A DNA stretch of 64,000 bases from Streptomyces sp. GS7 (GTDB lineage: Bacteria > Actinomycetota > Actinomycetes > Streptomycetales > Streptomycetaceae): positions 5,759,501 through 5,823,500 of the forward strand of contig NZ_CP047146.1 of the NCBI RefSeq assembly GCF_009834125.1, read 5' to 3'. A program made the position numbers and the translations under genes. Positions 42,521-51,540 of the stretch are shown here, piece by piece. The notes under the pieces were generated by a model, which saw only the letters and a program-made list of their open reading frames with translations, was not told the origin of the DNA and ran no database searches. Each line of letters opens with the position of its first letter. Position 1 is the first letter of the stretch.

Positions 42521-43447
42521 ATGCAGGGGAAGCCCGCGGCGGGGAATGCGCAGATCGTCGATGCCGCGCTGGAGCGCGTGGTGGACGGGTATGTCTTCCC
42601 GGATCGGGCGGCGGAGGTCGACGCGGCGATACGGGGCCGGCTGGCCGTCGGCGAGTACGACGGGCTGAGCGGCCCGGCGCTCTGCGAGACGGTGACCGCG
42701 CACCTCCAGGAGGTCTGCCCGGACAAGCACCTCCGGCTGCTGTGGCAGGACGAGCCGCAGTCCGTGGACCCGGCGGACGACGACGCCGGACGGGCGGCGT
42801 TCCTGGCACTGCTGCGGGCCGAGAGCCAGGGGATCCGCTGCGTGGAGCGGCTCGACGGGAACGTGGGCCGGATCGCCATCCGGTGGATCGCCGATGCCGG
42901 CGAGGGCGGCCGGGCGATCGGCGCGGCGATGGAGCTGGTCGCGCACACCCGCGCGCTCCTCCTCGACCTGCGGGAGTGCCAGGGCGGCTCCCCCGCGGGC
43001 GCGGCCTTGTGGTGCAGCTACTTCCTCCCCGACGGCGCCGTCCATCTCAACGACTTCTACGAGCGCTCCACGGACTCCATCCGCCAGTACTGGACCACCG
43101 CGCATCTGCCCGCGCCCCGCTATCCGGACCGCCCGGTGTACGTGCTGACCAGCGCGACCACGTTCTCGGGCGGGGAGGACGTGGCGTACACCCTGCAGGC
43201 GCTCGGGCGCGCGGTGGTCGTCGGCGAGACGACGCGGGGCGGTGCGCACTTGACCGGACGGCATCCGGTGACGGAGCACATCACGGTCACGGTGCCGACC
43301 GCGCGGACCGTCAACGCGGTCACCGGGACCAACTGGGAGGGCGTCGGCGTCCGGCCGGACCGGGCGGTGCCGGCGGAGCGGGCGCTGGAGGTGGCGTACG
43401 CGGAAGCGCGAAGGGGCCCGTGCATAGCCGCTCAGGGCGGCGCCTGA
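42521..43447 (+). CDS. S41 family (tail-specific/IRBP-like) peptidase
   Basis: A 308-residue protein of the interphotoreceptor-retinoid-binding-like S41 class. An N-terminal helical domain (about 1-90) precedes the catalytic core; the nucleophile Ser216 sits in TSATTFSGGED, followed by the GETTRGGAHLTGRHP loop. It has no signal peptide and no PDZ domain, so it is cytoplasmic and short compared with CtpA-type proteases. A GGGAGAGGGAGA ribosome binding stretch precedes the ATG. Confidence 0.87.
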   Translation: MQGKPAAGNAQIVDAALERVVDGYVFPDRAAEVDAAIRGRLAVGEYDGLSGPALCETVTAHLQEVCPDKHLRLLWQDEPQSVDPADDDAGRAAFLALLRAESQGIRCVERLDGNVGRIAIRWIADAGEGGRAIGAAMELVAHTRALLLDLRECQGGSPAGAALWCSYFLPDGAVHLNDFYERSTDSIRQYWTTAHLPAPRYPDRPVYVLTSATTFSGGEDVAYTLQALGRAVVVGETTRGGAHLTGRHPVTEHITVTVPTARTVNAVTGTNWEGVGVRPDRAVPAERALEVAYAEARRGPCIAAQGGA

Positions 43448-43480
43448 CAGGGCGAGGGGTGTGCGGCGGGGTGGCGCCGG

Positions 43481-43533
43481 GGTCTGTCCGGTGGGGCAGG
43501 GCGCGGACCCGGCCCCGATACGTCGGACAGGCC
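43481..43533. repeat. Intergenic hairpin element, copy 1 (CGGACAGGCC family)
   Basis: GGTCTGTCCG (43481-43490) pairs with CGGACAGGCC (43524-43533), with one G-U pair in RNA, across a 33-nt loop. The right arm and flank (CCCCGATnCnTCGGACAGGCCC) recur at 53826-53847 with two mismatches. It lies between convergent genes, where it may also terminate transcription. Confidence 0.6.
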
Positions 43534-43758
43534 CTAAGGGCGTCCGCCGGCGCCGAAGCCCGAGTCCCAGGACCACAGGTGGGTGCAGTTCGGGCACTGG
43601 AGGTGCAGCAGGCTGCCGCGGTTCGACAGCAGGTAGCGCCAGTGGTCGCCGCAGGTACGGCCGTCGTCGCAGGTCCCGCACCCCTCGTGGTCCTGGCAGC
43701 GAGGGCAGGGGACCCAGGCCCGACGGCCGATGTCGGCGGTGGGGTCGAGTGGCAGCAT
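43534..43758 (-). CDS. Small cysteine-rich (zinc-ribbon-like) protein
   Basis: A 74-residue protein with seven cysteines in pairs (CPRC, CGTC, a lone Cys, CPNC), a pattern that suits a treble-clef or zinc-ribbon fold, with aromatic residues at the end (HLWSWDSGFG). It begins 2 nt after the DUF6400 gene stop, so the two are co-transcribed. No function is known. Confidence 0.72.
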   Translation of the reverse strand: MLPLDPTADIGRRAWVPCPRCQDHEGCGTCDDGRTCGDHWRYLLSNRGSLLHLQCPNCTHLWSWDSGFGAGGRP

Positions 43759-43760
43759 GC

Positions 43761-44075
43761 TCAGCCCTGCCCGGCTGCCGGCAGCACGCCGGCGGCGACC
43801 AGCATGTCGTAGGTGGCCTGCTGCTCGGTGTCCAGGCCGGAGTAGAGGAGCCGCTGGGCGTCCGTCTCGCCCGTCATCGCCTCGATGGGGTCCCAGGTGT
43901 CGCCGAGCGCCGCGAGCACCTCGGCCCGCCGTCGGGCTTCGTGACCGGTGAGGTCGAGTTCGAAGATCCCGGACGCGCCGTCCCCGGATATCCCGGATAC
44001 CGAGGAGGTGTCGAACATCCCGGAGGTCCCGGATATCTCGGCGGGCTGGTGGTCCGGGGTGTTGCGGTCGTTCAT
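43761..44075 (-). CDS. DUF6400 family protein
   Basis: A 104-residue soluble protein. The first 35 residues are Ser/Gly/Asp-rich and disordered. The rest is the conserved part: FELDLTGHEARRRAEVLAALGDTWDPIEAMTGE and LLYSGLDTEQQATYDMLVAAGVLP, all helical. DUF6400 is a Streptomyces-type family of unknown role. It heads a two-gene operon with the Cys-rich protein. Confidence 0.8.
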   Translation of the reverse strand: MNDRNTPDHQPAEISGTSGMFDTSSVSGISGDGASGIFELDLTGHEARRRAEVLAALGDTWDPIEAMTGETDAQRLLYSGLDTEQQATYDMLVAAGVLPAAGQG

Positions 44076-44251
44076 GGTGCGCTTCCTGTACCACGTGCGG
44101 ACGATTCGGACGAGTCCCCCCGATCGGACGTGTTTACCAAGTCGGGCGTCGTTGAGGAAGCGTCAGACGGAGGACTCCACCGGTTAAGGTGGACAACAGG
44201 GCCGCATATCAGGGGCGGCCGGGCCGGGGAGGCGCCTCGGAGTGACGGATG

Positions 44252-45523
44252 TCATCTCCCACGAGCGGCTTCAGCGCCACCGGGACCCCGCCGGTCCGCG
44301 TGCCGGCGGTGGTGCTGTCCGGTGCGCGGTGCCGGGGCGGGCAGCCGCCGTACCGCGACCGCCGCGGCGTCGTCGGCCAGCCGGCCGTTGGTATGCGCCA
44401 GCAGGTCCTCGCGCAGCCGGCACAGCACCTGCCGGGGGCCGTCGGAACTCCAGGCGCCGGCGCGCTCGGCCAGCGGGTAGAAGGCGCCGTCGCCGTCCCG
44501 CGCCTCGGTCACGCCGTCCGTATAGAGCAGCAGCAGGTCTCCGGGCTCGAAGGGGAAGGTCTCGACCTCGTAGTCGGGGGCTCCGGGGAGGCCGCCGAGG
44601 CCGACCGGCAGGGCGGTCCGCTCGACGTCCAGGCTGATCGCCCGCCCCTCGCGCAGCAGGAGCGCGGGCGGATGACCGCAGCTGATCGTGCCGAGTTCGT
44701 GCAGCCGGTCGGGGATGTCGAAGAAGGACACGGTCGCGAAGGTCTCTTCGGCGTCGGGCGCGTGGACCGGGGCCGGTGCGGCCCGCTCGGTGGCGGGGGC
44801 GGGGTCACCGGCGGACGGGGTGGTGCGGCGGGGGCGCGGGCAGGCGTTGCGCCACTGGCTGTTGTCCCAGCGGACGGCGCCGTCGAGGTGGCGGGCGAGG
44901 TTGGGGAGGGTGGCCTGGCGGTGAGCCGCCGCGCGGAAGGCGCCGAGGAGCAGGGCGGCCTGGCTGTACGCGGGGAGGCCCTTGCCGCGGACGTCGCCGA
45001 TGATCAGCCGGGTGCTCTGGGCGGTGCGGGCCGCGGCGAAGAGGTCGCCGCCCATCTCCGCCTCCTCCTCGGCGGGGAGGTAGATCGAGGCGATCTCCAG
45101 GTCCCCGCTGCGCTCGGGCAGCGGCCGGAGCAGCACCTGCTGGGCCACGGCGGCCACCGAGCGGGTCTTGACGAGCTGCCGCTCGTAGTGTTCGCGGACG
45201 ACGGTGAAGACGAAGAGCAGCGCCGCGACGACGATCAGCGAGCCGATCTGGGCGTAGAGGTTCTCCGTGAAAAGGGCGTGGCGCGCGATGCCGATGCCCA
45301 CCTGGGCGGCGACCGCCAGCGCGCCGATCATGGCCGTCGGACCGGGCCCGGCGAGGGCCGCGGTGATCGCCGGGGCGGCGACGAGCAGGGGGCCCAGGTG
45401 GATGTCGGCCGGCGAGAGGACGTCGGCCAGGCAGACCGCGACGATCAGCCCGATCGGGATCAGCATCAGGGCATGGCTCGGCTCCGGGCGTCGTCCCAGC
45501 TGCGTCAGCCGTGGAAAGGGCAT
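44252..45523 (-). CDS. Membrane-anchored PP2C-type (SpoIIE/RsbU) phosphatase
   Basis: A 423-residue protein. About four hydrophobic segments (residues 18-125) are followed by a SpoIIE-type PP2C phosphatase domain (about 150-400): EMGGDLFAA and GDVRGKGLPAYSQAA carry metal-binding aspartates; later SCGHPPALLL and LLLYTDGVTEARD. A proline-rich insertion of about 40 residues interrupts the domain near 235-275. Such proteins dephosphorylate anti-anti-sigma factors. The ATG at 45523 is preferred over a codon 29 residues upstream. Confidence 0.9.
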   Translation of the reverse strand: MPFPRLTQLGRRPEPSHALMLIPIGLIVAVCLADVLSPADIHLGPLLVAAPAITAALAGPGPTAMIGALAVAAQVGIGIARHALFTENLYAQIGSLIVVAALLFVFTVVREHYERQLVKTRSVAAVAQQVLLRPLPERSGDLEIASIYLPAEEEAEMGGDLFAAARTAQSTRLIIGDVRGKGLPAYSQAALLLGAFRAAAHRQATLPNLARHLDGAVRWDNSQWRNACPRPRRTTPSAGDPAPATERAAPAPVHAPDAEETFATVSFFDIPDRLHELGTISCGHPPALLLREGRAISLDVERTALPVGLGGLPGAPDYEVETFPFEPGDLLLLYTDGVTEARDGDGAFYPLAERAGAWSSDGPRQVLCRLREDLLAHTNGRLADDAAAVAVRRLPAPAPRTGQHHRRHADRRGPGGAEAARGR

Positions 45524-45744
45524 GCACCATGTTTGCACTGCTCTATACGAAATGCCCGTATGACTCCGGATGGCCGGGCCCTCGTCGGCGACGGCCCGGC
45601 GATGTCGCACCGAGCGTGACGTCGCTCCGAGCGTGACGGGTGTCCCGCCCCTGAGTGCCGGGGTGTCGCGCCGAGCCCGTACGGGACCGGGGAAGCCGTT
45701 CCCGGGTGCCCGGCCGACCCCCGTTCCTGCCCGCCCCTCCCGGC

Positions 45745-45776
45745 TTGACTCTCACACCGGTGTGAGTGTCTAGCGT
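45745..45776 (+). promoter_or_regulatory. MerR-type promoter with 16-bp palindrome between -35 and -10
   Basis: TTGACT (45745-45750) and TAGCGT (45771-45776) are 20 bp apart, longer than the usual 17 bp, and the space holds the perfect palindrome CTCACACCGGTGTGAG (45751-45766). This is the hallmark of promoters activated by DNA untwisting by MerR-family regulators. The -10 ends 6 nt before the hydrolase ATG, so the transcript would be leaderless. No MerR gene is in the window. Confidence 0.72.
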
Positions 45777-45782
45777 CGGGCC

Positions 45783-46580
45783 ATGACTACCGAGCGCACA
45801 CTCCCCCACCCCCGCCTCGACGTGCTGACCCGGGGCAGCGGTCCGGCTCTCCTGCTCGCCCATGGGGCCGGCGGCGGGATCGAGGGGAACTTCGGGCTGG
45901 TCCTGGACGACCTGGCTGCCGACCACAGCATCGTCGGGCCGCACTATCCGGGGGCCGGGGGCACCCCCGTCGCCACGGATCCGCTGGAACTCGACGATCT
46001 GGCCGACCAGTTGGCCGCCTCCGCGGTCGCGGCCGGGCACCAGCGATTCGCGGTGCTCGGCGAGTCGCTGGGCACCGCCGTCGCCCTGCGCACCGCCACC
46101 CGCCATCCCGAGCGGGTCACCTCGCTCGTCCTCACCGCGGGGTTCGCGGTCGCCGACCCGGTCCTGGCGCTGACCGCCGAGCTGATCCGGACGCTCGGAC
46201 GGGCCGGCGAGTGGTCGGCGGTCGCCCGGCTCGCCGTCGTTTCCTGCCGGTCGCCGGAGCAGCTGGCCACCATCCCGCCGGCGGCGCTGGACGACGCGGT
46301 CGCGCGGGCCGCCGCGGGGATGCCGCCCGGGATGCTCGACCACTTCGACCTGGTGTCACGGGTCGACGTCCGCGACGACCTGGCGCGGGTGGCGGTGCCG
46401 ACCCTCGTCGTGGCGCCCCTGGGCGACCGGCTGGTGCTTCCCGAGAGCTCGCGCCGGCTGGCCGACGGGATCCCCGGCGCCCGGCTCGCCGAACTGCCCG
46501 GTGCCGGGCACCTCCTGAGCGAGCCGGACCGCGCGGTGTGGCTGCGGCTGGTGCGGGAGTTCCTCGCGGGCAACGCGTAG
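45783..46580 (+). CDS. Alpha/beta hydrolase
   Basis: A 265-residue cytoplasmic alpha/beta hydrolase: oxyanion stretch LAHGAGGGIEGNF, nucleophile elbow GESLG (Ser near residue 99), acid in VAPLGDRLVLP and histidine in PGAGHLL. Transcription appears to start at the ATG from the MerR-type promoter at 45745. It is convergent with a TetR gene. The substrate is unknown; the promoter suggests induction by a drug, metal or redox signal. Confidence 0.9.
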   Translation: MTTERTLPHPRLDVLTRGSGPALLLAHGAGGGIEGNFGLVLDDLAADHSIVGPHYPGAGGTPVATDPLELDDLADQLAASAVAAGHQRFAVLGESLGTAVALRTATRHPERVTSLVLTAGFAVADPVLALTAELIRTLGRAGEWSAVARLAVVSCRSPEQLATIPPAALDDAVARAAAGMPPGMLDHFDLVSRVDVRDDLARVAVPTLVVAPLGDRLVLPESSRRLADGIPGARLAELPGAGHLLSEPDRAVWLRLVREFLAGNA

Positions 46581-46610
46581 CCGAGGGGCGCCGGGCGGGT
46601 GCCGGCGGCG

Positions 46611-47315
46611 TCAGTCCGGCCGCTCCGCCGCCTCTCGGCGCAGCGCCGCGATGAGCAGGTCGAGGGCCGGCTCCACGGCCGAACCGGCCATGCGGGGAAG
46701 GTGGTTGCGCACCCGGTGCAGGCTGGGGTACGCGTCGGCGGGCAGGCCACCGTACGCGGCCTGCCAGGCGTACTCGTCGGCGGCGCGCTGGGCGGGAGCC
46801 AGCCGCAGCACACCGGCGTCCAGGGCCGCGTGGCCGAGGGCGGTGTCCACGAGGGCGTGGTAGTGGCGGACGGCCTCGGCGTCGTCGAAGCCGGCCTGGA
46901 GGAGCAGGCCGATGCCCGTGTCGACGGCGCGCTGCTCGTGCGGCCGGCCGGTGACGCGCACGGTGCTGAAGACCGCGACCTGGGGGTGGCGCAGCGCGGA
47001 GCGGTAGGCGCGCAGGGCCAGTTCCCGCAGGTCGGCGGCCCAGTCGCCGCTGGTCGTGAAGCCCTCCATGGACTCGCCGATGAGCCGGTCGGCGAGTGCG
47101 AGGAACAGGTCCTCGGTGTTGCGGAAGTAGCGGTAGACGGCGGAGGGATCGGCGCCCAGGGCCGCACCCAGTTTCCGTACGGTGAACGCCTGCGCCCCAT
47201 GCGCGTCGATCAGTTCGCGTGCCGTGTCCACGATGAGGTCGGCGGACAGGACCACGCCCGCACTGGTCGGCCGGCGCCGTTTGCGCTCGGCCGGTACGCG
47301 TTCGCCACCGGTCAT
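46611..47315 (-). CDS. TetR family transcriptional regulator
   Basis: A 234-residue regulator. N-terminal TetR helix-turn-helix at about 22-70 (LIVDTARELIDAHGAQAFTVRKLGAALGADPSAVYRYF) and an all-helical ligand domain with a TetR_C-type extended end. It is divergent from the permease-amidohydrolase pair, with the palindrome at 47413 between them, which makes it their likely repressor. Confidence 0.92.
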   Translation of the reverse strand: MTGGERVPAERKRRRPTSAGVVLSADLIVDTARELIDAHGAQAFTVRKLGAALGADPSAVYRYFRNTEDLFLALADRLIGESMEGFTTSGDWAADLRELALRAYRSALRHPQVAVFSTVRVTGRPHEQRAVDTGIGLLLQAGFDDAEAVRHYHALVDTALGHAALDAGVLRLAPAQRAADEYAWQAAYGGLPADAYPSLHRVRNHLPRMAGSAVEPALDLLIAALRREAAERPD

Positions 47316-47412
47316 CCCCGTCCCCGTTCCGCCGCGGTGTGCTCCGGATGCCGCCCTCGGCCCGGCCCTGGTGCGGGCCTGCCGGTGCCGGGCCAGTAAA
47401 TCACCAACTTAC

Positions 47413-47427
47413 GTCAACATCGTTGAC
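47413..47427. promoter_or_regulatory. Palindromic operator candidate for the TetR regulator
   Basis: GTCAAC-ATC-GTTGAC is a perfect palindrome with a 3-nt centre. It lies in an AT-richer patch of the 270-nt divergent spacer, 98 nt from the tetR start and 159 nt from the permease ATG. Confidence 0.6.
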
Positions 47428-47585
47428 ACAAGCCTGCCGGGGCGGTTTCATCGGCGCACCGGTCCACACCCCGGACCCTCGTCGCCGGCCGCGCCCACGC
47501 CCGCCACTCCTGCCCACCCCTGCGTCCGCGCCCCGGCTCCTCCCCCCTTCCGCCGCCCGGCCCACCCGTCCAAGGAGTGAGTGCC

Positions 47586-49175
47586 ATGCCCGCCGCTGTT
47601 CCCCCGGGAACCCCCGAGTCCCCGGTGCCCGCAGTGCCCGCGCCCCCCTCCGGCCCGCGTCGGGGCCCCGGCCCGCCCGGGACGTTGCGCCGCTCCCTGG
47701 GGGTGCGCGACGGCCTGGCCATCGCGGCGTCGAGCACCGCCGCCACGACGAGCCTCGGCATCGGCATGGGCTCCCTGGCCGCCTGCACCGGCCGGCAGAC
47801 CCCGGCGCTGTTGCTGCTGGCCTTCGTGCCGATCCTCGGCATCGCGCTGTCCTACGCGCGGCTCAATCGCACCGAGCCGAACTGCGGCAGCGGCTACACC
47901 TGGGTGGGCCGCTCGATAGGCCCCTGGCCCGGGTTCCTGACCGGGTGGGTGGTGCTGGTGGGCAACGTGATCTTCATGGCGTACACCGGTGCCGTCACCG
48001 GGTCCGTCGTGCTCCAGTTCCTGAACAAGGCGGGGCTGCGCAGTGTGCTCGGGGTGCGCCTCGATCCGGCGTCGACCGGTGTCAGCACCGCGGTCGGCCT
48101 GGTCGCACTGGTCGCCGTCACCGTCACCGCCGTCACCGGCGTACGGGCCGCGACCCGGCTCCAGTTGTGGCTGCTGGTCTTCGAGTACGTGGTGCTGCTG
48201 GGGTTCTGCGGCGTCGCCCTGGTCGGCGGCGACCAGCCGTTCAGCCTGTCCTGGCTGGATCCGTTCGCGATCGGCTCACCGCGGGCGCTGGCTCAGGGAA
48301 TGGTGCTCGCGGTGTTCTTCTACTGGGGGTGGGACGCGGCGTACAGCGTCAACGAGGAGACCCGGTCCGCCTCCGACGCGGCGCGCGGCGGGCTGATCGC
48401 GCTGGTCGCGATGCTGGGGCTGTTCCTCGTCGGGGCGTTCGCCTTCCAGCGGGTGATGAGCACCGGCGAGCTGCTGCGCAACGGGCCGCAGGCGCTGACC
48501 TTCCTGGGCAGCCGGCTGGCGCCGGAGCCGTGGGCCTCGCTCCCGCTGGCCGCGCTGATGTGCTCGGCCTTCGCGTCCCTCCAGTCCAGCGTCATTCCCA
48601 CCGCGCGCGGTGCGCTGGCGATGGCCCGCGACCGGACGCTGGGGCCGGTCTGGCAGCGCGTGCACCCGCGCTACGGATCGCCCGCCGTCGGCACACTGCT
48701 GATCATGTCCCTCGCCGCGCTGCTCGCCGTGCTCGCCGTCGGGATCCCCCAGCTCAACGACATGATCCTCACCGCGGTCAACTCCATCGGCCTGACCGTG
48801 GCCCTGTATTACGGGCTCACCGCGCTCGCCTGCGCGGTGCGGTTCCGGGAGAGCCTGCGCGCCGGACCGGTCCGGGCGCTGTGCGACGTGGTGGTGCCCG
48901 CGGCGAGCGCGCTGACGCTGTTCGGCCTCGGCGGCTACCTGGTGTGGGACTACGCCACCATGAGCGACCACTTCGCGGCCCGTCCGGACAACGGCTGGTT
49001 CCTGCTCACGCTGCCCGCCGCCTTCGTCCTGCTGGGGCTGGCGGTGGCGGCCTGGGCGAAGTGGGTGCGCCGGGCCCCGTACTTCCGCACCGGGCGGGGG
49101 ACGGACGCGGACGCGATCAGCCTGCCGATGGACGACGGCCGCGCCGGGCGGGCCCCGGCACCGTCCGAGGGGTGA
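47586..49175 (+). CDS. APC family amino acid permease
   Basis: A 529-residue membrane transporter with about 12-14 hydrophobic helices. The start of the fold is GLAIAASSTAATTSLGIGMGSL, with TM6-like QGMVLAVFFYWGWDAAYSVNEETRS. The N-terminal 40 residues are Pro-rich and cytoplasmic. The ATG at 47586 lies 10 nt after AAGGAG; the in-frame GTG at 47577 is too near that site. The amidohydrolase follows 82 nt downstream, so uptake and hydrolysis of one substrate (an N-acyl or amide compound) is likely. Confidence 0.9.
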   Translation: MPAAVPPGTPESPVPAVPAPPSGPRRGPGPPGTLRRSLGVRDGLAIAASSTAATTSLGIGMGSLAACTGRQTPALLLLAFVPILGIALSYARLNRTEPNCGSGYTWVGRSIGPWPGFLTGWVVLVGNVIFMAYTGAVTGSVVLQFLNKAGLRSVLGVRLDPASTGVSTAVGLVALVAVTVTAVTGVRAATRLQLWLLVFEYVVLLGFCGVALVGGDQPFSLSWLDPFAIGSPRALAQGMVLAVFFYWGWDAAYSVNEETRSASDAARGGLIALVAMLGLFLVGAFAFQRVMSTGELLRNGPQALTFLGSRLAPEPWASLPLAALMCSAFASLQSSVIPTARGALAMARDRTLGPVWQRVHPRYGSPAVGTLLIMSLAALLAVLAVGIPQLNDMILTAVNSIGLTVALYYGLTALACAVRFRESLRAGPVRALCDVVVPAASALTLFGLGGYLVWDYATMSDHFAARPDNGWFLLTLPAAFVLLGLAVAAWAKWVRRAPYFRTGRGTDADAISLPMDDGRAGRAPAPSEG

Positions 49176-49257
49176 TCCGGCACCGGCTCCCCCACCGCGC
49201 CGGCCCGCCCGGCACCCGCCACCATCCCGTCAACTCCCCCGCGAGGAGCGCCGCACC

Positions 49258-50916
49258 ATGAACACCACCTCCCACGCCGACCTCGTCTTCCGCGGCGGCC
49301 CCGTGCACACCGTCGACCCGGCCCGCAGCAGGGCGAGCGCGGTGGCCGTACGCGGCGACCGGATCGTCGCCGTCGGCCCCGACACCCGGATCGGCGACCT
49401 GATCGGGGCGCGGACCGAGGTCGTCGATCTCCGGGGCAGGCTGCTCGTCCCGGGTTTCCAGGACGCACATGTCCACCCCGTCAGCGGCGGGCTGGAGTTG
49501 AGGCAGTGCGATCTGAGCGCGGCGGACACCGCCGACGCGTACCGCGAGCTGATCGCCCGGTACGCGGCGGCCCACCCGGAGGCACCGTGGATCACCGGCG
49601 GCGGCTGGTCCCTGGAGGCGTTCCCCGGCGGGATGCCGACCCGGGAGTTCCTCGACGCCGTCGTACCGGACCGCCCGGTGTTCCTCGTCAACCGCGATCA
49701 CCACGGCGGCTGGGCCAACTCCCTCGCCCTGGAGCGGGCCGGGGTCACCTCCCGCACCCCGGACCCGGCCGACGGCCGTATCGAGCGGGACGCCGCCGGC
49801 GAACCGTCCGGGATGCTCCAGGAAGGCGCCATGCGGCTGGTGGGCGAGCTGCTCCCGCAGCCCTCGCTCGCCGAGCAGACCGCGGGGCTGCTCCGGGCGC
49901 AGCGGCTGCTCCACTCGTACGGGGTGACCGCCTGGCAGGACGCGATGCTGGGGAACGGCCCCGGCACGACCGACCCGGTGCCCGCCTACCTGGCCGCCCG
50001 GCGCGACGGCCTGCTGACCGCCCGGGTGACCGGGGCGCTGTGGTGGGACCGCTCCCGCGGCATCGAGCAGCTGCCCGAACTGATCGACCGCAGGCGCGAG
50101 TTGACCGACGGCCGGCTGCGGGCCACCAGCGTCAAGATCATGCAGGACGGCATCGCGGAGAACCACACCGCGGCGCTGCTCGGCCCCTATCTGACCGCGT
50201 GCGGCTGCCCGTCCGGCAACACCGGGATCTCCTTCGTCGACCCCGAGGCGCTGCGGACGTACGTCACCCGGCTCGACGCGGAGGGCTTCCAGGTGCACTT
50301 CCACGCCCTGGGCGACCGAGCGGTGCGCGAGGCGCTGGACGCGGTCGAGGCGGCCCGCGCCGCCAACGGCCACCGGGACACCCGCCCGCATCTGGCCCAT
50401 CTCCAGGTCGTGCACCCCGACGACATCCCGCGCTTCCGGCGGCTCGGTGCGACGGCCAACATCCAGGCCCTGTGGGCGGCCCACGAACCGCAGATGGACG
50501 AGCTGACCATCCCCTTCCTGGGGCGGCAACGCGCCTCCTGGCAGTACCCGTTCGGGGATCTGCTGCGCTCCGGCGCCACCCTCGCGGCCGGCAGCGACTG
50601 GCCGGTCAGCTCGGCCGACCCGATCGCCGCCCTCCATGTCGCCGTCAACCGCCGCACCCCGGACGCCCCGCCGTCGACCCCCGCCTTCCTCCCCGAGCAG
50701 CGCCTCGACCTGGGCGCCGCCCTCGCCGCGTACACGGCGGGCAGCGCCTATGCCAACCACCTCGACGAGACCGGTTCCGTCCAGCCCGGCAAGCTGGCCG
50801 ACCTGGCGGTCCTCGACCGCGACCCCTTCGACGGCCCGGCCGAGGAGATCGCCGCGACCCGGGTACTCCAGACGTTCGTCGGGGGGCGGCGGGTGTACGC
50901 GGCGGACGGCGCGTAA
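49258..50916 (+). CDS. Amidohydrolase (YtcJ-like)
   Basis: A 552-residue metal-dependent hydrolase of the amidohydrolase_3/YtcJ type: the HxH metal pair is in GFQDAHVHPVSG, the remaining core includes FHALGDRAVREALDAVE (His), HLAHLQVVHPDD (His) and AGSDWPVSSADP (Asp). The N- and C-terminal strands make the small composite beta-sandwich (LLVPGF; PGKLADLAVLDRDPF). Its substrate is unknown; the preceding permease points to an imported amide or amino acid derivative. Confidence 0.92.
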   Translation: MNTTSHADLVFRGGPVHTVDPARSRASAVAVRGDRIVAVGPDTRIGDLIGARTEVVDLRGRLLVPGFQDAHVHPVSGGLELRQCDLSAADTADAYRELIARYAAAHPEAPWITGGGWSLEAFPGGMPTREFLDAVVPDRPVFLVNRDHHGGWANSLALERAGVTSRTPDPADGRIERDAAGEPSGMLQEGAMRLVGELLPQPSLAEQTAGLLRAQRLLHSYGVTAWQDAMLGNGPGTTDPVPAYLAARRDGLLTARVTGALWWDRSRGIEQLPELIDRRRELTDGRLRATSVKIMQDGIAENHTAALLGPYLTACGCPSGNTGISFVDPEALRTYVTRLDAEGFQVHFHALGDRAVREALDAVEAARAANGHRDTRPHLAHLQVVHPDDIPRFRRLGATANIQALWAAHEPQMDELTIPFLGRQRASWQYPFGDLLRSGATLAAGSDWPVSSADPIAALHVAVNRRTPDAPPSTPAFLPEQRLDLGAALAAYTAGSAYANHLDETGSVQPGKLADLAVLDRDPFDGPAEEIAATRVLQTFVGGRRVYAADGA

Positions 50917-50981
50917 GGGAGAAAGGGAGAAGGGAGCGGACGAGAGGCCGGGGGCGCCGGGGCGCCGGAGGACCGGCCGGG

Positions 50982-51392
50982 TCACTCGATGACCAGCTCC
51001 ACGTCGATGTTCCCGCGGGTGGCCTTCGAGTAGGGGCAGAACTGGTGCGTCGCCTCGACGAGCTGCCGGCCGGTCTCCCCCACCAGGGCGTCCGGCAGCT
51101 CCACCCGCATGACGACCGCGAGGCCGAACCCGGTGTCGTCCTTGCCGAGGGAGACCTCGGCGGTGACCGCGACGTCCTTGGTGTCGAGCTTCATCTGCCG
51201 GCCGACGTTGGCCATCGCGCTGGCGAAGCAGGCGGCGTACCCGGCGGCGAAGAGCTGCTCCGGGTTGGTGCCGTTGCCGTTTCCGCCGAGGGGCTCGGGC
51301 ATGGCCAGGGCGAGGTCGAGCCGGCCGTCGGAGCTGACGGCCCGGCCCTCGCGGCCGTTGGCGGTGGCGGCGGCGGTGTACAGCGCGTCCAT
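50982..51392 (-). CDS. ohr: Organic hydroperoxide resistance protein (Ohr/OsmC family)
   Basis: A 136-residue thiol peroxidase: YTAAATANGREGRAVSSDGRLDLALAMPEPLGG is the Ohr start, the two redox cysteines are in FAAGYAACFASAM and ATHQFCPYSKATRGN. It reduces organic hydroperoxides using lipoylated protein thiols. It is divergent from an OhrR-type MarR regulator with palindromic operators between. Confidence 0.94.
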   Translation of the reverse strand: MDALYTAAATANGREGRAVSSDGRLDLALAMPEPLGGNGNGTNPEQLFAAGYAACFASAMANVGRQMKLDTKDVAVTAEVSLGKDDTGFGLAVVMRVELPDALVGETGRQLVEATHQFCPYSKATRGNIDVELVIE

Positions 51393-51483
51393 GGTGGGTC
51401 CCTTCCGGTGGATCCGTGGCCGTGGCGGTCCGGGTGACCGGACACGGCGGGTGCGACGGGACCAACGGTCGCACAGATTTAAA

Positions 51484-51510
51484 TTGTGCGCAACTAAGTT
51501 GTGTGCAACT
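51484..51510. promoter_or_regulatory. OhrR operators, two 12-bp near-identical sites
   Basis: TTGTGCGCAACT (51484-51495) and TTGTGTGCAACT (51499-51510) are direct copies with one difference, each an imperfect palindrome. They lie in the 148-nt spacer between ohr and the MarR gene, 31 nt before the latter's ATG. The TTGTGCGCAA core matches the known Streptomyces OhrR binding form. Confidence 0.75.
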
Positions 51511-51540
51511 CAATCGTCCGTCGCGCGCTAACCTGGAGCC

